NCBI RefSeq assembly: GCF_000410875.1
Contig: NZ_AROI01000009.1
Span: forward strand, 372,001-436,000
Source: Halopseudomonas pelagia CL-AP6
GTDB taxonomy: Bacteria > Pseudomonadota > Gammaproteobacteria > Pseudomonadales > Pseudomonadaceae
DNA: 64,000 bases
Direction: 5' to 3'
Positions within the stretch are counted from its first letter, which is position 1. Every line of letters begins with the position of its first letter. A program made the position numbers and the translations under genes. Under the pieces are notes generated by a model. It saw only the letters and a program-made list of their open reading frames with translations. It ran no database searches and had not been told where the DNA came from. Positions 35,460 through 43,181 of the stretch are shown here, in pieces.

Positions 35460-35900
35460 TCAGGGGTAGGAATTGAACACCGATGTGGTGTTTTCTTGGT
35501 CAACACTGATCACCTGATACGCGTCGGTTCTGTCGCCCATTTCCATACCGGGAGAGCCTGCGGGCATTCCGGGTACGGCCAGGCCGATAATGCTCGGCTG
35601 CTTGCGCATATTCAGAATATCAGCAGCTGGCACGTGACCCTCGATAAATCGACCCTCCACGACGCCGGTATGGCATGAAGCTAGTTCTTGGGGAACGCCA
35701 AGCTGCCGCTTGACCTCGGTCATGTTTTTCTCAAGGTGGTCTGTTACGCTGAAACCGTTGCCCTGCAGATGCTCAATCCAGGCTTCGCAGCATCCGCAGC
35801 TGGGATCGCGATAGACGTCGATCGTCACCACGTCAGCGGCTTGAAGCGTTGAGCCCAGAAGGCTGGCGGTCAGTGCAATCGATGCAACTAGAGGTTTCAT
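35460..35900 (-). CDS. DUF411 metal-binding secreted protein
   Basis: 146 residues with a signal peptide (MKPLVASIALTASLLGSTLQAA) and the family motif DPSCGCCEAW, followed by SCHTGVVEGRFIEGHVPA. DUF411 proteins are periplasmic and often linked to copper handling; the CxCC cysteines are candidate ligands. The C-terminal MPAGSPGMEMG adds methionines suited to Cu(I). Metal identity is inference; no copper genes are adjacent. Confidence 0.87.
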   Translation of the reverse strand: MKPLVASIALTASLLGSTLQAADVVTIDVYRDPSCGCCEAWIEHLQGNGFSVTDHLEKNMTEVKRQLGVPQELASCHTGVVEGRFIEGHVPAADILNMRKQPSIIGLAVPGMPAGSPGMEMGDRTDAYQVISVDQENTTSVFNSYP

Positions 35901-36014
35901 TGGGTTACTCCGTAGTTTCCTCTAGATTACGTCGTCTAAGGGCCGCGGGCAATTCCATGCTGGGTAGAATGCCAGTCTCTTGTACTAAATGATCTGCGTT
36001 TGGAGTGCGACCGA

Positions 36015-36785
36015 ATGAGCGAGAATGTACTGCATCACTTGCAATCTTCACTGGCGGACCAGTATCGCGCGTTAGATCAGCATATAGGCCAGTTGGCCGA
36101 CCCTTTGGCAGCGCACGCTTTGCATCAAACACGCATAGCGATGCGCAGTCTGCGCAGCTTGTTGCGGCCTTGGAGAGAGCAGGCAGAATGGTTCGCTGTA
36201 GTAGACCATATCGCTGGTGAGCTGGGCCGTAATACTAGCCAGTTACGTGATAGACAGGTTCTGATCCAAGAGCTGGAAAAGCGGGGCCTGCACTACCAGA
36301 CCTTGGCCCGTAAGGAAGGGATGCTTACTGGATTCGGATTGATCGGTTCCGACCGCCGCTTTGATTTGCTTCTGCTGGCAATTATCACTTTGCAGAATCG
36401 ACTTGTGGCTGGTGGTGCCGAATACCATATCGATCCGATCAGGCTTGCCGACTACGCGCAGAATATGAGCCGAAAATTAGTTGGAGCACTGCAAAATCCC
36501 CATCAGGACATGCATGATATACGTATAAAAATCAAAAGATTACGATATCTATATCAAGCTTATCCTGAATATCTCCAGCCAAGTTCTATAATGACTAAAA
36601 CGCTGAAAAACGCCCAGGATGAGTTAGGCGAATGGCATGACAATCTGCAGTGGCTGATGGTGTCTGAACACGAGTCCGATCTGCGCTGCTGTAGAGTTTA
36701 CTGGCAAATGCAGATTGATCGAAGGGCACGTCGTGCGCGTAAGAGATTGAAAAAGCTGCGCAAGTTACTGCGGCGCAGCCTGTGA
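36015..36785 (+). CDS. CHAD domain protein
   Basis: A 256-residue helical protein with conserved basic/histidine helices ALHQTRIAMRSLRSLLRPW and DMHDIRIKIKRLRYLYQAY, the signature of CHAD domains, which bind inorganic polyphosphate. The C-terminus is very basic (RRARRARKRLKKLRKLLRR). The start is the ATG at 36015; an upstream TTG is less likely. The 3' part is visibly A/T-richer than neighbouring genes. Polyphosphate binding is a family property and not tested here. Confidence 0.85.
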   Translation: MSENVLHHLQSSLADQYRALDQHIGQLADPLAAHALHQTRIAMRSLRSLLRPWREQAEWFAVVDHIAGELGRNTSQLRDRQVLIQELEKRGLHYQTLARKEGMLTGFGLIGSDRRFDLLLLAIITLQNRLVAGGAEYHIDPIRLADYAQNMSRKLVGALQNPHQDMHDIRIKIKRLRYLYQAYPEYLQPSSIMTKTLKNAQDELGEWHDNLQWLMVSEHESDLRCCRVYWQMQIDRRARRARKRLKKLRKLLRRSL

Positions 36786-36867
36786 TCGAAGGCTGATTTA
36801 ACGGCGTGCGATGACCTCTAAGGTATTCACGGCAATTGTTGTTCCCCCTCGGTTGTTGCTTTTGAGT

Positions 36868-38070
36868 TCATGACTTGGAGGTGTTGGGCAATATGAACAG
36901 GGTTAGCGCTCCCGCAATTAGACCCCAGAAAGCAGACCCGATTGAGAAGAGTGTGAAACCGGAGGCCGTCACCATAAAGGCGATCAGCGCTGCCTCACGC
37001 TCGCCGGGGCTTTCCATTGCTTTAGTCAAGCCGCCTACAATGGAGCCCAGTAACGCCAGGGCAGCAATAGAGATAACCAGCGCTTCGGGCAACGCCATGA
37101 ACAGCACCGTCAGGGTGCCTGCAAATAATGCAATGCCGCCGAATAACGCGCCGCAGAATAACGCCGCTGTATAACGTTTCGCCGGATCGGCATGCGCTTC
37201 GTGGCCGGTACACACGGCGGCACTGATCGCCGCCAGGTTCAGACCGTGTGAACCAAAAGGCGCCAACAGCACCGACATCAAACCAGTCAGAGACAGTATC
37301 GGCGCCGGGTCTACTTCGTACCCGTCGGATTTGAGTATGGCAAGCCCGGGCAGGTTCTGAGAGGTCATGGCAACGATATATAACGGCAATCCGATACTGA
37401 TCATCGCGCTCAGGGAAAAGCTGGGTGTTGTCCATTCCGGAAGTGTCAGTTGCCACTGCACATCAGGTAGATCCAGCATGCCGTTCAGCCAGGCAATCAG
37501 GGTGCCACACAGCAGCGCCAGCAGAACGGCATAGCGTGGTGCCCAACGCTTGGCCAGCAGGTAACTGACGAACATGATCAACACCAGGCCAAGCTGGCTC
37601 TGTGCAGCCTGAAGAATCTGGCTGCTGATGCGAAACAGAATCCCGGCTAATAGTGCTGCCGCCAGGGACGCCGGCAGTAGGCGCATCAGCCGGGCAACGG
37701 TTGAACTGATCCCGCTGAGCAGCAGCAACAGCCCGCAAAACATGAAAGCGCCGATAGCATCGCTGTAGGTAACGCCCGGCAGGCTGGTTATCAGCAGCGC
37801 CGCGCCGGATGTAGACCAGACCACCACGAGCGGGATGCGATAGCGCAGGGAGAGTGCCAGCGTACAGATGGCCATGCCTATGGATAACGCCCATATCCAT
37901 GAGCTGATTTGCTCGGTGCTCAAGCCTGCGGCTTGGCCAGCTTGTACCATCAGCACCAGGGAGCTGCTGTAACCGGTAAGCATGGCGACAAAGCCGGCCG
38001 TCAGGGTAGAAAGGCTGGAGTCGCGCAAGACCCTAGGGGGGCGGAACGAGAGTGGACTGAACGGACGCAT
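36868..38070 (-). CDS. BenE-family (benzoate/H+ symporter-like) transporter
   Basis: A 400-residue inner-membrane protein with about twelve hydrophobic segments. Typical blocks are TAGFVAMLTGYSSSLVLMVQ, VVWSTSGAALLITS and LLAPFGSHGLNLAAISAAVC. No benzoate catabolic genes are nearby, so the substrate may differ. Single gene, convergent with the CHAD gene. Confidence 0.9.
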   Translation of the reverse strand: MRPFSPLSFRPPRVLRDSSLSTLTAGFVAMLTGYSSSLVLMVQAGQAAGLSTEQISSWIWALSIGMAICTLALSLRYRIPLVVVWSTSGAALLITSLPGVTYSDAIGAFMFCGLLLLLSGISSTVARLMRLLPASLAAALLAGILFRISSQILQAAQSQLGLVLIMFVSYLLAKRWAPRYAVLLALLCGTLIAWLNGMLDLPDVQWQLTLPEWTTPSFSLSAMISIGLPLYIVAMTSQNLPGLAILKSDGYEVDPAPILSLTGLMSVLLAPFGSHGLNLAAISAAVCTGHEAHADPAKRYTAALFCGALFGGIALFAGTLTVLFMALPEALVISIAALALLGSIVGGLTKAMESPGEREAALIAFMVTASGFTLFSIGSAFWGLIAGALTLFILPNTSKS

Positions 38071-38119
38071 GGTAAATGGTGCCGGGTAGGATCGATGCGG
38101 TGAAGGATAGCCTAGTCAG

Positions 38120-38169
38120 AGGATCTGGCTGAGGTACAGCCAGATCCTGAGGTGTCGCAACAGTTGCGA
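38120..38169. repeat. Two adjacent perfect hairpins after the phosphoesterase gene
   Basis: AGGATCTGGCTG and CAGCCAGATCCT form a 12-base-pair stem with a five-base loop at 38120-38148. A second palindrome, TCGCAAC-A-GTTGCGA, follows at 38155-38169. They lie 22-71 bases past the metallophosphoesterase stop on the minus strand. There is no T-run, so they may protect the 3' end of the long operon transcript or act as a weak or Rho-assisted terminator. Confidence 0.6.
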
Positions 38170-38190
38170 GACGGCACGTGCAGTGGTGGG

Positions 38191-39075
38191 TTAATCGTGC
38201 AGGGAAAAGCGATAGTCATGCCGCTCAAGGGGCGTGTTGCCCGCTCCGGCTTCATAGGTGTCCACTACTACCTGGCCATCGGCGTGCAGCGAAACCACGC
38301 GAAACATCGGGTTATGCTGGGTCTCATCAGGGATTTTGGTGCGTTCCAGGGCGGGAATGTGCAGGTAGTGCACATGGCCAATCTTTTTCGAGTGCTCGGT
38401 GCGATCCATATCCATGTGCAGGTCGCCGGAAATGATTGCAGCCAGATTCTCCTTGTTGGTAATCCTTTCAAAAGCAGAATTGGTGATCCCCTTGTCTGCA
38501 TTCTCTGGGAAGACACCGACCTGGGCACCATGCACTACCAGGAACACCGGTTTTGGATGCAGGCGGTCGATCTGTTCAGCCATCCACTGTACGCCACTGT
38601 CGTCAAAGTCACGGCCGTGATCTGGCGAAGCAAAGACCAACGCAACCTGTTCCCGCTCCACGACATAACGGGCATTGCCTATATGGGTCTTATCGGCGTT
38701 CCAGCGATTGGCATACTGCAGAAAGCGGGCAACACTGGCGTGGTGCTCTTCGTTACCCATGATCGGATAGAAGGGCAGGCTGAGACGCTCCAGTTCCAGG
38801 CTGGCATTGTCGTACTGGATCAGCGTGCCCTTGTGAGCAATGTCGCCGACACCAATAACGAAGTCCATGGATTGCTCTGCAGCCAGGGTATTGACGTGAT
38901 CGACAGCGCTGGCCAGGCCCGGGAACTCAGCCAGCGGCTTGGGTTCGGCGTCGCCCAGCACGGCAAAACGCAATACGGGTTGGGACCCTTCGATTGGGCT
39001 GGCCTGCAGTGTGATCGGGGCGATCACCAGCAAAAAGGCGACAAAATAACCTCTAAATAAAGTAAAGATATTCAT
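38191..39075 (-). CDS. Secreted metallophosphoesterase
   Basis: 294 residues with a signal peptide (MNIFTLFRGYFVAFLLVIAP, cleavage near LQA-SP). Calcineurin-type motifs are present in order: LGDAEPKP (GDxE in place of DxH), GVGDIAH, IMGNEEHH, VVHGAQ and SGDLHMDMD. The modified first motif is unusual. It is the last gene of the phytase/TonB operon, 77 bases after the phoX-like gene; by context it hydrolyses phosphate esters in the periplasm. Substrate not determinable. Confidence 0.87.
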   Translation of the reverse strand: MNIFTLFRGYFVAFLLVIAPITLQASPIEGSQPVLRFAVLGDAEPKPLAEFPGLASAVDHVNTLAAEQSMDFVIGVGDIAHKGTLIQYDNASLELERLSLPFYPIMGNEEHHASVARFLQYANRWNADKTHIGNARYVVEREQVALVFASPDHGRDFDDSGVQWMAEQIDRLHPKPVFLVVHGAQVGVFPENADKGITNSAFERITNKENLAAIISGDLHMDMDRTEHSKKIGHVHYLHIPALERTKIPDETQHNPMFRVVSLHADGQVVVDTYEAGAGNTPLERHDYRFSLHD

Positions 39076-39152
39076 ATAACTCCATGTTTTAATTTGTATT
39101 GCTGTAGGTTGTTTAGGCTGGTTAAGTGAGGGCGATTAGCTGAAGTCGGCAA

Positions 39153-41132
39153 TCAGGTGCCTATTACGCCGCCGTCCTCCCGAGTAACCAGCACCGTGGT
39201 GCTGCGTGGGCGGGTCTGCCCATCGCTAGCGGGATAACTGATGCCCGGGTGCTGCACATTGATCCACATGCTGCGGTAATCCGGGGTCCAGGTGATGCCA
39301 GTGATTTCTGCGCCCCAGGGGCCTACCAGGAAACGTCGAACTTCGCGACTGTGCGGGTCGGCGCAGAGCAACTGGTTGCATCCGGTGTTCGCCGTATGGC
39401 TCGCTTGCTCGTCTGAGTCGGTCTGAATCCACAAGCGTCCGCTGGCATCAAACGCCAGGCCGTCAGGCGATGAAAAAATATCGCCATTGATGGTACCGAG
39501 CAGGTTCTCGCTGACCGGTTGACCTGCGGCGTCCAGCGCGCCGGGCTGATCCCCGGCCAGCAGGAAAATCTCCCAGGTAAAGGTAGTTGCGGTGGGGTCG
39601 GCGGCGGTTTCGTTCCAGCGCAGAATCTGGCCATGCAGATTGTCGGCACGCGGGTTGGCTGCATCCAACGGGAAGCGGGTGCCGCGTTCGCTGTTGTTGG
39701 TCAGCGTAACGTAGACCTCACGGGTTTGCGGGTGCACTGCCACCCATTCCGGTCGGTCCATGGGCGTGGCTTGGAGCAGATCAGCAGCGCCGCGCGCGTT
39801 AAGCAGCACTGCTTGCTGGTCGGCAAACCCGTTCTCTGCGGTCAGGCCATTTTCACCCCAGACCAGCGGTAGCCATAAACCTGAGCCATCTGCATTAAAA
39901 CGCGCGGCGTAGAGCGTGCCGGCGTCAAGCAGACGACGGTTGGCGGCCGGCTGAGCGGGATCAAAGCGGCCTTCGGGTACGAATTTGTAAACATATTCGC
40001 CGCGGCTGTCGTCCCCGGAGTAATACGCCATACGTCCACCATCTCCAAGCGAGAGCACCGAGCACTCGCGTCCGAGGCGGCCCATTGCCGTGCGCTTTGC
40101 CGGGGTGGCCGCCGGATCGAAGGGGTCGATTTCTACCACCCAGCCGAAACGATTGGGCTCATTGCAGTGGCCCAGGTGCGGCTGTTCAGCGTTGGGGGTA
40201 GCGTCAAATCGCGCGTCGACCGACTCCCAGGCGTAGTAGCGACTGTTCTTCTCGTTACCTATTCCATAGCGTCGATGTTCCACGCGCTGCTGGTAGTCGG
40301 CGGCGTCGCGATTGACAAAATAATTGTGGAAATTTTCTTCGCACGCGAGATAAGTCCCCCAGGGTGTGACGCCCATGGCGCAATTGTTCAGAGTACCTAT
40401 GACCCGGCTACCGCTGGGATCACTGGCGGTTTTCATGCGCGGATCTGCCCGCAGCGGTCCGGCCAGTTCAATATCTGTCAGGGCGCTGATTCGACGGTTG
40501 TAGGCTGACTTAGGCGCTCTTTGCCAGGCGCCATCCCGATCTCTGCGTACTTCGATAATACTCAGGCCGTGGGCTGCTTGTTCCTTGCGCACCTGCTCCA
40601 GCGGGCGCTGCTTGAAGCCATTGCCATCGTCGACGAAGGTCAGGCCGCCTGGGTGCAGGGTCGGGTTAATGTACTCGTGATTGATCACCAGCAGCCCATG
40701 GCTGTTGGGGGCATCGGCAAAGGGAAAAAAGTGCATGCCGTCATGGTTGTCGCCGGCCTGTTGCAACTGTGCTTGCCAGTTGTCTGATGCATCTGGCTGC
40801 CAGGCTGGAGCGCCGTCGAGTACCGCATCGCCCCAACTGAAAAAGGCCCTAGCCGTATAGCCAGGGGGCACAATGACCTGATCAAAACTGGCGGATGTCT
40901 GCGCGGTTATGCCGGTGAATCCCAGCAGCGAGCCCTGTTTGGCAAAGGCCTCTGCACCCCAAAGCAGCTTGCCGCCAAAAAAACCACAGGCGGCCATGGC
41001 GAGGCTGCCCTTGAGCAGGTTGCGTCGACTCTGATTGACCAGGCTGTTCAGCGAAGGCGCTTGGCTGGGGTTAATGCTGTGATTGTCCGCCGCTTGAAGG
41101 TCGGCGTGGTACTGCTGGTGTTCTTGTCGCAT
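39153..41132 (-). CDS. PhoX-family alkaline phosphatase (DUF839)
   Basis: 659 residues with a twin-arginine signal (SRRNLLK at residues 35-41, then a hydrophobic stretch), as expected for the calcium/iron-dependent PhoX enzymes. Family blocks include LLVINHEYINP, NNCAMGVTPWGTYLACEENFHNY, FGWVVEIDPFDP, GECSVLSLGDGG-like GRECSV and YVTLTNNS. It releases phosphate from organic esters outside the cytoplasm. It begins two bases after the tonB stop, so coupled to the transport machinery genes. Confidence 0.92.
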   Translation of the reverse strand: MRQEHQQYHADLQAADNHSINPSQAPSLNSLVNQSRRNLLKGSLAMAACGFFGGKLLWGAEAFAKQGSLLGFTGITAQTSASFDQVIVPPGYTARAFFSWGDAVLDGAPAWQPDASDNWQAQLQQAGDNHDGMHFFPFADAPNSHGLLVINHEYINPTLHPGGLTFVDDGNGFKQRPLEQVRKEQAAHGLSIIEVRRDRDGAWQRAPKSAYNRRISALTDIELAGPLRADPRMKTASDPSGSRVIGTLNNCAMGVTPWGTYLACEENFHNYFVNRDAADYQQRVEHRRYGIGNEKNSRYYAWESVDARFDATPNAEQPHLGHCNEPNRFGWVVEIDPFDPAATPAKRTAMGRLGRECSVLSLGDGGRMAYYSGDDSRGEYVYKFVPEGRFDPAQPAANRRLLDAGTLYAARFNADGSGLWLPLVWGENGLTAENGFADQQAVLLNARGAADLLQATPMDRPEWVAVHPQTREVYVTLTNNSERGTRFPLDAANPRADNLHGQILRWNETAADPTATTFTWEIFLLAGDQPGALDAAGQPVSENLLGTINGDIFSSPDGLAFDASGRLWIQTDSDEQASHTANTGCNQLLCADPHSREVRRFLVGPWGAEITGITWTPDYRSMWINVQHPGISYPASDGQTRPRSTTVLVTREDGGVIGT

Positions 41133-41134
41133 GT

Positions 41135-41965
41135 TTATTGCTCCAAACGAAAGCGGAAGGTGTTGCGCACGCCTGGCACGGCTACTGCCACGCCATCGAC
41201 CATCCGCGGCTTGTAACGGAAGCTCTTGGCGGACGATAGCGCCGGACGGGCGAACACCGGGTCGTCACAGCCGCCCTCTACCACCACCGGGTTGTGCACC
41301 TTGCCTTGGGCGGTCACGGTATATTCCACAGTACAATCGCCTTCCGTGCGCTTATCCAGGGCGCGTTTTGGATAAGCTGGTGGGTTCTTGCTGATCGGCT
41401 GGTATTGGCTCAGGCTGGCGGCTTCCGCTTTGCGCCTGTCCTCTGCAACCCGTTGTCGTTGCGTCTCCGCTTCCTGAGCCGCCTGAGCCGCAAGCTGCTG
41501 TTGCTCGCGCTGCTTCTGCTCTTGCTCCTGACGCTGTTGCTCGGCTATCCGGCGTTGTTCCTCAGCACGTGCCTGCTCGCGCTGCTCGAGCTCTATGGCG
41601 CGCTGGCGGGCGATGGCTGCATGATCAATCGGCGGTTTGACCGGCTCCGGTGGTCGCTCCACTACCGGTGCGGGTGGCGGCAGGGGTGGAGATGTGGTCG
41701 GCGGAGTTTCGATCACCAGTGGCGGAACTGGCACAGGGATTGGCTCTGGTGTCGGCGCCACACTGATGGTCACCAGTTGCGTCCTCAGCACTTTCTCGCT
41801 CGCCACGGCGGGTGCGCTCGGTGACCAATTGCCCAACAGCAGGGTAATGATTGCCCCGTGCAGCACCAGGGTAGCGGCGGCTGGCCAGAGAAAATGGCCG
41901 AGCTTTTCGGCTGGCGGTGCGGACGATTCCAGCGAGGGGGTGGTCGGTGGCAGCATGGCAGTCAT
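41135..41965 (-). CDS. TonB energy transducer
   Basis: 276 residues: an N-terminal membrane anchor (FLWPAAATLVLHGAIITLLL), a Pro-rich and then Gln/Arg/Glu-rich coiled-coil spacer (about residues 60-190), and a C-terminal TonB domain (AYPKRALDKRTEGDCTVEYT, SAKSFRYKPRMVDGVAV). It transmits proton-motive energy to outer-membrane receptors. Four bases follow exbD and two precede phoX, so it is dedicated to this operon's receptor by inference. Confidence 0.93.
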   Translation of the reverse strand: MTAMLPPTTPSLESSAPPAEKLGHFLWPAAATLVLHGAIITLLLGNWSPSAPAVASEKVLRTQLVTISVAPTPEPIPVPVPPLVIETPPTTSPPLPPPAPVVERPPEPVKPPIDHAAIARQRAIELEQREQARAEEQRRIAEQQRQEQEQKQREQQQLAAQAAQEAETQRQRVAEDRRKAEAASLSQYQPISKNPPAYPKRALDKRTEGDCTVEYTVTAQGKVHNPVVVEGGCDDPVFARPALSSAKSFRYKPRMVDGVAVAVPGVRNTFRFRLEQ

Positions 41966-41969
41966 TGTC

Positions 41970-42410
41970 TCAGGGAGCCTCCGTAATCAGGCCGAGCTGG
42001 GCTACACCACTTTGCTGTAGCGCAGCCATGCCTGCGACGACCAGCCCGTAACCGGCCTGGCTGTCGGCACGGATAAAGACCTGGGTATCGGGGTTGTCCG
42101 CGACCAGGCTGGCTACCCGGGCGGACATGTCCTGCAGGTTGTCGGCGCTGTGGCTGTAACGCTCAGTGTCTACTGTCTCGCCCTGGTTCCAGTGGAAGGT
42201 CCCGTCGGCCTCGACCGAGAGCGTGACGATGGACTGCGTATCGTCACTGGGCAGTGCTTCGGCGGCGACTTTCGGCAGTTCAATCTGAATGCCCTGGGTC
42301 AGCATCGGTGCGGTCACCATAAAGATCACTAGCAGCACCAACATGACGTCGATATAGGGCACCACGTTCATTTCTGCCTTGGGTTTGCGTTTGTGCCTGA
42401 CTGGACGCAT
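41970..42410 (-). CDS. exbD: ExbD biopolymer transport protein
   Basis: 146 residues, one membrane helix: RKPKAEMNVVPYIDVMLVLL with the essential aspartate in IDVMLVLLVIFMV. Partner of ExbB in the proton-driven motor for TonB. Five bases after exbB. Confidence 0.93.
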   Translation of the reverse strand: MRPVRHKRKPKAEMNVVPYIDVMLVLLVIFMVTAPMLTQGIQIELPKVAAEALPSDDTQSIVTLSVEADGTFHWNQGETVDTERYSHSADNLQDMSARVASLVADNPDTQVFIRADSQAGYGLVVAGMAALQQSGVAQLGLITEAP

Positions 42411-42415
42411 GCCGG

Positions 42416-43102
42416 TTACCTCTGGCCAGGGGTGTGCAGGCGACGATGCAGCAGGGTAGCCAGCTCGTCTGCCACGGTGTAGTAGCTGGCGATCAGGTCC
42501 TCACTGCCTGCGGCAAAGCGGTTGTAAGCAATGACCGCGGGAATGGCAGCAAACAGGCCAATTGCGGTGGCAATCAGTGCCTCGGCGATCCCTGGAGCGA
42601 CTGCCGCCAGGGTGGCCTGCTGGACCTGGGACAGGCCGATAAAGGAGTTCATGATCCCCCACACAGTGCCGAACAAGCCGATGTAGGGGCTAACCGAGCC
42701 GACAGTGGCGAGAAACGGCAGGTTCTTCTCCAGGCGCTTCTCTTCCCTGGCGATGGCGACGGTCATGGCGCGCTGGGCACCTTCCATAACGGCTGTCGAT
42801 TCGGTACTGGCATGCTGGCTGAGTTGCTGGTACTCGCTGAAGCCGCTGCGGAATACCTGCTCAGCTGCGCTGGTTTGCCCGCAGGTCTGGTTAAACAGAC
42901 GATCCAGGCTGCCTTCAGCCCGAAACTGCTCCTCAAAGCGTTGCAGCGAGCGCCTGGCTGAAGCCATCAGGCGGCTACGCTGCACGATGACGAACCAGGA
43001 CGCGAGGGATGCTGCGACCAGAATCAGCATGACGATCTGTACCAGCACGCTGGCTTCTTCTATTAGTCCCCAAATGGACATACTGTCTACTGCGGTAGGC
43101 AT
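42416..43102 (-). CDS. exbB: ExbB/TolQ-family proton channel protein
   Basis: 228 residues with three membrane helices and the family motif FLATVGSVSPYIGLFGTVWG followed by AEALIATAIGLFAAIPAVIAYN. By gene order with exbD and tonB it is ExbB of a TonB system; sequence alone resembles TolQ as well, but no tolR/A/B genes are here. It starts 79 bases after the phytase stop. Confidence 0.92.
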   Translation of the reverse strand: MPTAVDSMSIWGLIEEASVLVQIVMLILVAASLASWFVIVQRSRLMASARRSLQRFEEQFRAEGSLDRLFNQTCGQTSAAEQVFRSGFSEYQQLSQHASTESTAVMEGAQRAMTVAIAREEKRLEKNLPFLATVGSVSPYIGLFGTVWGIMNSFIGLSQVQQATLAAVAPGIAEALIATAIGLFAAIPAVIAYNRFAAGSEDLIASYYTVADELATLLHRRLHTPGQR

Positions 43103-43181
43103 ATTTTGTTGCTCCTGTGGGGGCCAGTAGTGACCCCAAATAGCTATTGAAAGATGATCGGGTGACGTTTTGAGGGTTGCT

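Noticed and set aside
36868-38070. Assignment of this transporter to benzoate catabolism
   Set aside because: The family name is BenE, but no ben or cat genes are in the window, so the substrate was left open.
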